From the NCBI RefSeq assembly GCF_000813965.1, contig NZ_JWLI01000007.1:124001-188000 (forward strand): a stretch of 64,000 bases of DNA, written 5' to 3'. The position numbers were made by a program, and so were the translations under genes. Every line of letters begins with the position of its first letter. The stretch's first letter is position 1. This DNA is from Leisingera sp. ANG-M7. GTDB lineage: Bacteria > Pseudomonadota > Alphaproteobacteria > Rhodobacterales > Rhodobacteraceae. The notes under the pieces were generated by a model. The model was given only the letters and a program-made list of their open reading frames with translations, ran no database searches and was not told the DNA's origin. This document shows, in pieces, positions 58,323 to 64,000 of the stretch.

Positions 58323-58352
58323 AAAAAAGGCCGCCCGATTGGGCGGCCTTTT
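58323..58352. terminator. Bidirectional rho-independent terminator
   Basis: aaaaaaggccgccc and gggcggccttttc pair around gatt, with A- and T-runs. It lies between the convergent cyclase (+) and rplT (-). Confidence 0.9.
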
Positions 58353-58375
58353 CTGAATTCGAACTCTCTGGCGCC

Positions 58376-58741
58376 TTAGGCCGCCAGCGCGTCCTGTGCC
58401 TGACGGACGATCGCACCGAAGGCTTCGGGCTCGTGCACGGCCAGGTCGGCCAGAACCTTGCGGTCCACTTCGATGCCGGCCAGGGTCAGGCCGTTAATGA
58501 AGCGGGAGTAGGTCAGCGCTTCGTCGTGCGAACGGACAGCAGCGTTGATACGCTGGATCCACAGCGCGCGGAAGTTGCGCTTGCGGTTCTTACGGTCGCG
58601 GGTTGCGTACTGGTTGGCCTTGTCGACGGCCTGACGGGCAACCTTGAAGGTGTTCTTGCGGCGGCCGTAGTAACCTTTGGCTGCCTTGATGACCTTCTTG
58701 TGACGGGCGTGAGTTGTGGTACCACCTTTAACGCGGGACAT
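58376..58741 (-). CDS. rplT: 50S ribosomal protein L20
   Basis: A 121-residue protein that starts [20 protein letters not shown], the family motif, and is rich in Lys and Arg ([20 protein letters not shown]). L20 is an early assembly protein of the 50S subunit. It follows rpmI by 15 bp, the usual rpmI-rplT order. infC is not present in the window. Confidence 0.97.
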   Translation of the reverse strand: MSRVKGGTTTHARHKKVIKAAKGYYGRRKNTFKVARQAVDKANQYATRDRKNRKRNFRALWIQRINAAVRSHDEALTYSRFINGLTLAGIEVDRKVLADLAVHEPEAFGAIVRQAQDALAA

Positions 58742-58756
58742 ATCTCAGATCTCCTC

Positions 58757-58957
58757 TTAGCGGTCGTAGGGCATGAAGCCCTTGACGATCTTTGCGTCCG
58801 GTGCGGACAGGGTGGTGGTGCCGCGGGCGTCGCGGATGAACTTGGTGGTCCGCTTGATCATGCCGTGGCGCTTGCCGGCCTGACCTGCTTTCACCTTGCC
58901 GGTGGCGGTAATCTTGAAGCGCTTCTTGGCGCTCGACTTTGTCTTCATCTTGGGCAT
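58757..58957 (-). CDS. rpmI: 50S ribosomal protein L35
   Basis: A 66-residue protein beginning [20 protein letters not shown], the L35 signature. The start at 58957 gives the normal length; an upstream ATG adds 15 residues with no family match. It forms an operon with rplT. Confidence 0.97.
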   Translation of the reverse strand: MPKMKTKSSAKKRFKITATGKVKAGQAGKRHGMIKRTTKFIRDARGTTTLSAPDAKIVKGFMPYDR

Positions 58958-59073
58958 TTCCGTCTCCTTCAATGCGGGTTCGCTAGACGCGCGACTCGGC
59001 ATGCCTCGACGGCCGGCCGCGCGGAACAGAGCTGCCCTTTAAGCAATGCAGGCCGGATGGGCAAGCGGATTCT

Positions 59074-59295
59074 CTAGAAAAGCTGCGCCGCAACCCGGGA
59101 AAACACGTCCGGGATCTCCTCAACACTGTAGCCGCCCGGGTTCACCATCACCGCATAGGTCACCAGCCCGATGGCAATCAGGATGGTCAGAACCGACGCG
59201 CGCGGCGCGCGGCGCTCGCTGAGCGCGGTCAGGATCCCCGGTACCGTAAAGGCCCCTATCACAAGCCCCAGAACCAGCGCCAGATCCGTCTGCAT
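59074..59295 (-). CDS. Small two-helix membrane protein (73 aa)
   Basis: A 73-residue hydrophobic protein with two predicted helices (about 5-24 and 34-52) and a short charged loop with SERRAPRAS between them. The C-terminus is EEIPDVFSRVAAQLF. It lies between pyk and rpmI on the same strand. I do not recognise the family and its function is unknown. Hydrophobic pattern and context support it. Confidence 0.6.
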   Translation of the reverse strand: MQTDLALVLGLVIGAFTVPGILTALSERRAPRASVLTILIAIGLVTYAVMVNPGGYSVEEIPDVFSRVAAQLF

Positions 59296-59390
59296 GACCC
59301 ACCCCCATCAGAACAGCAACACGGGATGATGGTAGGGGCAGGCAGCGGCATTTCAATCACGCCCCTGCCCTGCGGCAGACCGGCCTGCAA

Positions 59391-60836
59391 TTACTCCGGG
59401 TCTGTGCTGTAGATCAGCCGCTCGTCGCAGGGGGCGATGCGCAGGATGTTGGTGGTTCCCGGCACGTTGAAGGGCACGCCTGCGGTCACCACAATCTGGT
59501 CGCCCTCAGCGGCATAGCCGCCTGCCCGCGCTGCCCGCGCCGCATTGACCACTGCGCCCTTGAAGCGGTCCAGTTCCGGCGTCATCACGCATTTGCAGCC
59601 CCAGCTGAGGCACAGCCGCCGCGCGGTGGTGCTGACCGGCGTCATCGCGATGATCGGCACACCGGGGCGTTCCCGCGCTGTCAGCAGTGCGGTGGTGCCG
59701 GACTGGGTGAAGCAGCAGATCGCCTTGATCTCGGTCTTCTCTGCAATCTCCCGCGCTGCGGCGACGATGCCATCGGCCACGGTGGTGCCCTTGGCCGAAC
59801 GCGAGGCGGCGATGATCTGGGTATAGGTCGGGTCGGCCTCGACCTCGATGGCCACCTTGTCCATGGTCCGCACAGCCTGCACCGGATACTGGCCGGCCGC
59901 GCTTTCGGCGCTCAGCATTACCGCATCGGCGCCCTCATAAATCGCGGTGGCCACATCGGAGACTTCGGCCCGGGTCGGCATCGGGCTTTCGATCATACTT
60001 TCCAGCATCTGGGTTGCCACGATCACCGGCTTGGCCGCGGCCCGGCACTTGCGCACCAGCCGCTTCTGGATCGGCGGCACAGCTGCCACCGGCAACTCGA
60101 CGCCGAGATCGCCGCGCGCAACCATGATGCCGTCGGACGCATCCAGGATGGCTTCGAAATCCTCCACCGCCTGCGGCTTCTCGATCTTGGACAGCACCGC
60201 AGCGCGGCCATCGGCCAGCGCGCGCGCCTCGTAGACATCCTTGGCCCGCTGCACAAAGGACAGCGCTAGCCAGTCCACACCAAGGGCGCAGACAAATTCC
60301 AGGTCCGCCCGGTCCTTCTCTGACAAAGCGGCCAGCGGCAGCACCACGTCGGGCACATTCACCCCCTTGCGGTTGGAAATCGTGCCGCCGGTCTCCACCG
60401 TGCAATCGGCAAAATCCGGCCCGCAATCATCCACCACCAGGCGGATCTTGCCGTCGTTCACCAAGAGATGCGCGCCCGGTTCCAGTGCCTGGAAGATCTC
60501 CGGATGCGGCAGGCAGACGCGGCTCACGTCGCCCTCAGCTTCATCCAGATCAAGGCGGAACTTCGCCCCCTCCTCCAACTCCTCGGCGCCATTGGCAAAC
60601 ACCCCGACGCGCAGCTTGGGGCCTTGAAGATCGGCCAAAATCGCAATCGGGCTGTCCAGATCCTGCTCCACCTGGCGAATGATCTTGTGCTTCTCGGCAA
60701 TCTCTGGATGGCTGCCGTGCGACATGTTCAGGCGGAACACATCAGCGCCTGCTTCATGCAGCGCTCGAATGGTCTCGTAGGTCTCCGAGGCCGGCCCCAA
60801 AGTGGCGACAATCTTCACATTGCGCGATCGTTTCAT
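59391..60836 (-). CDS. pyk: Pyruvate kinase
   Basis: A 481-residue glycolytic enzyme. The N-terminus KRSRNVKIVATLGPASETYE and DVFRLNMSHGSH are family hallmarks. The active-site segment MVARGDLGVELP (about residues 235-246) follows KIEKPQAVEDFEAIL, and CRAAAKPVIVATQMLESM lies after. A C-terminal allosteric domain ends with SGTTALLTARERPGVPI and later. It makes pyruvate and ATP from phosphoenolpyruvate. It is single, divergent from the amidohydrolase gene. Confidence 0.96.
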   Translation of the reverse strand: MKRSRNVKIVATLGPASETYETIRALHEAGADVFRLNMSHGSHPEIAEKHKIIRQVEQDLDSPIAILADLQGPKLRVGVFANGAEELEEGAKFRLDLDEAEGDVSRVCLPHPEIFQALEPGAHLLVNDGKIRLVVDDCGPDFADCTVETGGTISNRKGVNVPDVVLPLAALSEKDRADLEFVCALGVDWLALSFVQRAKDVYEARALADGRAAVLSKIEKPQAVEDFEAILDASDGIMVARGDLGVELPVAAVPPIQKRLVRKCRAAAKPVIVATQMLESMIESPMPTRAEVSDVATAIYEGADAVMLSAESAAGQYPVQAVRTMDKVAIEVEADPTYTQIIAASRSAKGTTVADGIVAAAREIAEKTEIKAICCFTQSGTTALLTARERPGVPIIAMTPVSTTARRLCLSWGCKCVMTPELDRFKGAVVNAARAARAGGYAAEGDQIVVTAGVPFNVPGTTNILRIAPCDERLIYSTDPE

Positions 60837-60956
60837 TGGGGTCCTCTCCTTCGGGTCTTGACTTCATGTTACCGCAAACAGCTCGGGGTGCTTATCCCCC
60901 AATTCCCATTTCCGCGCAACTCCCGTAAAGAGATTGCGGCAAAACATATCAGGCTC

Positions 60957-61694
60957 ATGACATACACACCGTTTTTTGTTCACGGCGCAGACCGCCCCGC
61001 CCGCTGGCTGATCACCTGCGACCACGCAACCAACCATGTGCCGGAGTTTGCCGGCGGCGGCGACCTCGGCCTCCCGCGCGAGGACATGGAACGCCACATC
61101 GCCTATGACGTCGGCGCCTATGAGGTTTCTAAACTGCTCGGCGAAATGCTGAATGCGCCGGTGGTGGCGTCGAATTTCTCCCGCCTGGTGATCGACCCAA
61201 ACCGCGGCGAGGACGATCCTACTCTGCTGATGAAGCTCTATGACGGCACCATCATCCCCGCCAACCGCCACGCGGGCGAGGCAGAGCTGAAGGAACGGCT
61301 GGAAGGCTGCTACCGTCCCTACCACCGGGCACTGGCGCAGCTGGCGGAGCGCCCCCGCACCGTCATCATCTCCGTCCACAGCTTCACCCGCCAGCTGCGC
61401 GGCCGCAGCCCGCGCCCCTGGGAAATTGGCATTCTGTTCCCCGAAGGCGAGCGTTTCTCTCCCTTCGTCGTTGACGAGTTGAACCGCGAGGACGGCCTGT
61501 GCGTGGGCGTCAACGAGCCCTACACCGGCTATCTGCCCGGCGACGCAATCGAAACTCACGCCACCAAACCGGGCCGCCCCAACACGCTGATCGAACTGCG
61601 GAATGACCTGATTGCTGAGCACAAGGGCCAGCACGCCTGGGCCGAACGCTTGGCCGAAGTACTGCCCAAGGCACTGGAGGCTTCCGGTCTCTGA
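60957..61694 (+). CDS. N-formylglutamate amidohydrolase family protein
   Basis: A 245-residue protein of the FGase family. Conserved blocks are ITCDHATNHVPEFAGGGDLG (with the metal-binding D-H), NFSRLVIDPNRGEDDP and VHSFTRQLRGR. The family includes HutG-type enzymes that hydrolyse N-formyl-L-glutamate in histidine degradation, but no other hut gene is near, so the substrate here is open. The ATG at 60957 gives the family start MTYTPFF. Confidence 0.85.
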   Translation: MTYTPFFVHGADRPARWLITCDHATNHVPEFAGGGDLGLPREDMERHIAYDVGAYEVSKLLGEMLNAPVVASNFSRLVIDPNRGEDDPTLLMKLYDGTIIPANRHAGEAELKERLEGCYRPYHRALAQLAERPRTVIISVHSFTRQLRGRSPRPWEIGILFPEGERFSPFVVDELNREDGLCVGVNEPYTGYLPGDAIETHATKPGRPNTLIELRNDLIAEHKGQHAWAERLAEVLPKALEASGL

Positions 61695-61842
61695 CCCGGA
61701 ATTCGGCGCGGATTCCGGCTCGGAAAGCACGTATTCACCGTGCTGTCTTCCGGCGCGGAAAACGGTGGCCCGCGTTGCAGAACCGGCGTCTCGCCCCCAT
61801 ATCTGTAACGGAAACGCGGGATTTTCGGGGAAAGGAGCAGTC

Positions 61843-62082
61843 ATGACCCAGGAAACCCTTTCTGCCTTTTTCGGCTGGCTGACCGTTTTGCACATCGGCC
61901 TTTTCACCCTTTCAGCCGTGCTTCTGATGCTGATGCGGGATTGGGTGGCGGGGCTGCACGCGCGCATGTTCGGCCTGGCGCCTGCGGATGTCAGCCTGAC
62001 AGTTTACCGCTGGCTCGGCACCTACAAGATCGTTATCTTCGCCACCGCGCTTGGACCGTGGCTGGCGCTGCAGCTGGTCTGA
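61843..62082 (+). CDS. Small membrane protein, DUF6868-like
   Basis: A 79-residue protein with two membrane segments (about 10-30 and 62-77). The motif FGWLTVLHIGLFTLSAVLLM and the later YRWLGTYKIVIFATALGPWL match the DUF6868 pattern of a W-C/L-T-V-x-N/H-I-G-L opening and Y-K-I-x-I-F near the end. The function is unknown. An AAAGGAG site supports the ATG. It probably forms a unit with the DUF1244 gene 74 bp downstream. Confidence 0.7.
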   Translation: MTQETLSAFFGWLTVLHIGLFTLSAVLLMLMRDWVAGLHARMFGLAPADVSLTVYRWLGTYKIVIFATALGPWLALQLV

Positions 62083-62156
62083 GGCCGCGCCCATTGCCCG
62101 CCCCTGCCCCGGCTGCTAGGCCTGCGGGGACGCAAGACAATTCCGGAGCCACCGCC

Positions 62157-62471
62157 ATGGACAAACAAACCGAGATCGAAATCCAGGCCGCCGCCTTCCG
62201 CCGCCTGCAAAGGCACCTGATGGAAGACCGCACCGACGTGCAGAACATCGATCTGATGAACATGGCCGGCTTCTGCCGCAACTGCCTGGCCCGCTGGTAC
62301 CAAGAAGCCGCCAACGAGCGCGGCATCGAGATGGACAAGAATGAAGCCCGCGAAATCTACTACGGCATGACCATGGAAGAGTGGAAAGCCAATTACCAGA
62401 CCGAGGCCAGCGCCGAGAAACAGGCGGCCTTTGAAGTCGCCTTCAAGGAAAACGTGACCGACAAGCAGTAA
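62157..62471 (+). CDS. DUF1244 family protein
   Basis: A 104-residue soluble, mainly helical protein. The family core is present (FRRLQRHLMEDRTDVQNID, then LMNMAGFCRNCLARWYQEAA and REIYYGMTMEEWKANYQ). A conserved FCRNC cysteine pair lies near residues 39-43. The function is unknown. The ATG at 62157 has a GGAG site. A family-1 repeat follows 27 bp after the stop. Confidence 0.88.
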   Translation: MDKQTEIEIQAAAFRRLQRHLMEDRTDVQNIDLMNMAGFCRNCLARWYQEAANERGIEMDKNEAREIYYGMTMEEWKANYQTEASAEKQAAFEVAFKENVTDKQ

Positions 62472-62498
62472 CCAGCTGCTCTGCTGATCCGGGACAGA

Positions 62499-62559
62499 GG
62501 GGCGTTGCCCCTCTTGGCCTTACGGCCAATTCACCCCGGAGTATTTGCCCAAAGGTGAA
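62499..62559 (+). repeat. Dispersed intergenic repeat family 1, copy 3
   Basis: ggggcgttgcccctcttggc, then cttacggccaattcaccccg and a gtattt segment ending ggtgaa, closely matching copies 1 and 2. It starts 27 bp after the DUF1244 stop, between convergent genes. Confidence 0.75.
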
Positions 62560-62579
62560 AGGGCTGGCTGGAGGCCGTC

Positions 62580-63068
62580 TCAGCCCCTCAGCCGCAACGC
62601 AGCCCGCGCAAGATCAGCCGGTGCGCCATCCGCATCCACCAATGCCACCTGCAGCGGTGCGCCGGTCTCCCGGTCCACGACCCCGACCGGCGCAGCACCT
62701 TCGGTGACATGCGCCTCCCCCCATTGCGCCAGCGCCAGGAAAGTCAGCGCCAGTCCGCGCCCGGCCTCGGACAGCACATAGGCCTGGCGCACCCGGTCGC
62801 CAGCCTCCTGATAGGGCTGTTTCTCCAGTACCCCCCGCGCCACCAGACTGTTCAGCCGGTCCGTCAGCGTCGAGCGTGGCGCCTTCAGGTCTTCGCGCAT
62901 GTCGTCATACCGGCAAACGCCATAGAAGGCCTCGCGCAGGATCAGGAGCGTCCAGCGGTCGCCAAGGATTTCTGCGGCCAGCGCCATCGGGCACTGTTCC
63001 TTGGGCACCAGGGCGCGGCGGCGGACAGCGGGCAGGGTTTCACGGGAATCAGAAGCTGAGTTTGACAT
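62580..63068 (-). CDS. HxlR family transcriptional regulator
   Basis: A 162-residue regulator. The HxlR winged helix (about residues 25-105) has CPMALAAEILGDRWTLLILR, then YDDMREDLKAPRSTLTDRLN and LVARGVLEKQPYQE. A short C-terminal extension follows. The DNA region toward the divergent dienelactone hydrolase gene carries repeats that fit its binding. It probably represses that gene. Confidence 0.88.
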   Translation of the reverse strand: MSNSASDSRETLPAVRRRALVPKEQCPMALAAEILGDRWTLLILREAFYGVCRYDDMREDLKAPRSTLTDRLNSLVARGVLEKQPYQEAGDRVRQAYVLSEAGRGLALTFLALAQWGEAHVTEGAAPVGVVDRETGAPLQVALVDADGAPADLARAALRLRG

Positions 63069-63071
63069 GCG

Positions 63072-63118
63072 GACTCAGATAGGGGATTTCTATCTAAGTT
63101 CAAAATTGAGACTCAGAT
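63072..63118. promoter_or_regulatory. Operator-like repeats between HxlR and hydrolase genes
   Basis: ctcagatag (63074-63082) and ctatctaag (63090-63098) form an inverted repeat with one mismatch, and gactcagat occurs twice as a direct repeat (63072-63080 and 63110-63118). They lie in the 74-bp divergent gap. Confidence 0.6.
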
Positions 63119-63142
63119 TCGCCAGCAGAAAGGACAGACCCG

Positions 63143-63967
63143 ATGACCAATCGCCCGATGGACCAGGATGACACGCTCGAAGATTTCAAGCCGCGCCGGA
63201 TCACCCTCAACGATGTGGAGAAAACCGTGCATGTGTCCGGCCAGGGCCCGGCGGTGATCGTGATGGCAGAAATGCCGGGGATCAGCCCGCATGTGGCGCG
63301 CTTTGCCCGCTGGGTGCGTGATGCAGGCTTCACCGTCTACATGCCCTCGCTTTTCGGCCGCGACGGTGCCGTGGCCACGGCAGAGGATGGCGCAGACGTG
63401 TTCCGCCGTGCCTGCGTCAGCGCCGAGTTCCGCGCCTTTGCAGGCGGTGGTTCCAGTCCAGTCACCCAGTGGCTGCGGGCGCTGGCGCGCCTCGCGCATC
63501 AGGAGTGCGGCGGCCCCGGCACGGGCGCCATCGGCATGTGCTTCACCGGCAACTTTGCGCTGTCGATGATGCTGGAACCCGCCATGCTGGCGCCGGTGCT
63601 GGCGCAGCCCTCGCTGCCGTTGGACAATCCTGCAGGAGTTGAAAGCCCGCCCGAGGAACTGGCTGCCGTGCGCGAACGGCTGGAGCGCGAGGACCTCACG
63701 GTGCTTGCCTACCGGTTCCAGGGCGACGCCTTCTGCCAGGCGCAGCGCTTTGCGGCTTACTCTGAGGCTTTGGGGGAAAGATTTGACACCCGTACCCTGC
63801 CTGACAGCGCCGCCGCCGCGGAGGTGCCGCCATTCTTTTCCAAACACGTCCCCACACCGCACAGCGTGGTCACCGCGCATCTGGTGGATGAGGCCGGCAG
63901 CCCGACTTTGGCAGCGCGGGATGAGATCCTGGGGTTCTTCAGGCAGCGGCTGACGGAAAGCAGCTGA
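63143..63967 (+). CDS. Dienelactone hydrolase family protein
   Basis: A 274-residue alpha/beta hydrolase. The nucleophile elbow is GMCFTGNFAL (G-x-C-x-G, cysteine at about residue 133), as in dienelactone hydrolases. VIVMAEMPGISPHVARFARWV gives the oxyanion region, and the late histidine is probably in TPHSVVTAHLVDE. It may open cyclic esters or lactones. It is controlled by the divergent HxlR regulator. The window ends 33 bp later. Confidence 0.82.
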   Translation: MTNRPMDQDDTLEDFKPRRITLNDVEKTVHVSGQGPAVIVMAEMPGISPHVARFARWVRDAGFTVYMPSLFGRDGAVATAEDGADVFRRACVSAEFRAFAGGGSSPVTQWLRALARLAHQECGGPGTGAIGMCFTGNFALSMMLEPAMLAPVLAQPSLPLDNPAGVESPPEELAAVRERLEREDLTVLAYRFQGDAFCQAQRFAAYSEALGERFDTRTLPDSAAAAEVPPFFSKHVPTPHSVVTAHLVDEAGSPTLAARDEILGFFRQRLTESS

Positions 63968-64000
63968 TACCTGCGGCGTCTGCCTGATGCTACATCCGTT

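Noticed and set aside
60468-60956. In-frame upstream extension of the N-formylglutamate amidohydrolase gene
   Set aside because: It lies antisense to pyk and includes the pyk promoter region; the family N-terminus starts at 60957.

Overview
The window looks like chromosomal DNA of a marine alphaproteobacterium of the Rhodobacteraceae (Roseobacter group; Leisingera/Phaeobacter-like by overall impression). Support comes from high-GC coding sequence, a membrane-anchored cytochrome c of the c_y type, a TrcR (DUF1013) cell-cycle regulator, a COQ9 gene beside rpsU, a cobalamin riboswitch, a short SRP RNA, and dispersed intergenic repeats I associate with this group. I see no phage, plasmid-replication, transposase, CRISPR, rRNA or tRNA features. 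The genus is an inference; no database search was possible.

Layout. 0-6.2 kb: the 3' end of a probable hemN, then the yejABEF peptide-uptake operon on the minus strand. 6.4-13.9 kb: a small lipoprotein, cytochrome c_y, prephenate dehydratase, the SRP RNA with a good promoter, a CpdB-type phosphodiesterase, NudC, an SRPBCC protein, and a hydrolase/TetR divergent pair with paired operators. 13.9-15.2 kb: a cobalamin riboswitch driving one small four-cysteine protein, then a tyrosine phosphatase-like gene. 15.4-19.3 kb: dnaX, a small membrane protein, ybaB and recR, the usual dnaX-ybaB-recR series with an extra gene and an opposing acetyltransferase inside it. 19.3-22.1 kb: a translationally coupled 2OG-Fe hydroxylase and threonine-aldolase-like gene opposite a LysR regulator, which looks like a small dedicated amino-acid pathway. 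22.2-30.9 kb: a GAF/GAF hybrid histidine kinase, trcR, an RNase T2, a DUF2189 membrane protein, a quinone oxidoreductase, a double-HxlR regulator facing a VOC protein, COQ9 and rpsU. 30.9-39.6 kb: a long intergenic region, a CAP/RTX secreted protein, PPK2, a CPBP protease, lrp/ald, LysE, mscL and mscS. 39.1-43.1 kb: a small hypothetical, an overlapping GNAT/ytoQ/phosphoribosyltransferase group, a methyltransferase and a LysR regulator.

43.2-60.8 kb holds what is classically one translation block (rpmI-rplT-pheS-pheT), here broken up. rpmI and rplT lie at 58.4-59.0 kb, pheS at 48.6-49.7 kb and pheT at 43.2-45.6 kb, all on the minus strand. Accessory genes lie between them: an AT-rich membrane gene abutting pheS, a DUF2652-SRPBCC protein, a lipoprotein hydrolase, DUF1326, a sterol-desaturase-like enzyme, an AraC regulator, a PAS kinase and a class III cyclase with TPRs. 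The window closes with pyruvate kinase, an N-formylglutamate amidohydrolase family gene, DUF6868-like and DUF1244 proteins, and an HxlR/dienelactone hydrolase divergent pair.

The strongest candidates for undescribed biology are the B12-riboswitch gene with [2Fe-2S] thioredoxin-like cysteine spacing (13.9-14.6 kb), the hydroxylase/aldolase/LysR cassette (19.3-22.1 kb), the accessory material inside the pheST region, and two families of dispersed intergenic hairpin repeats.
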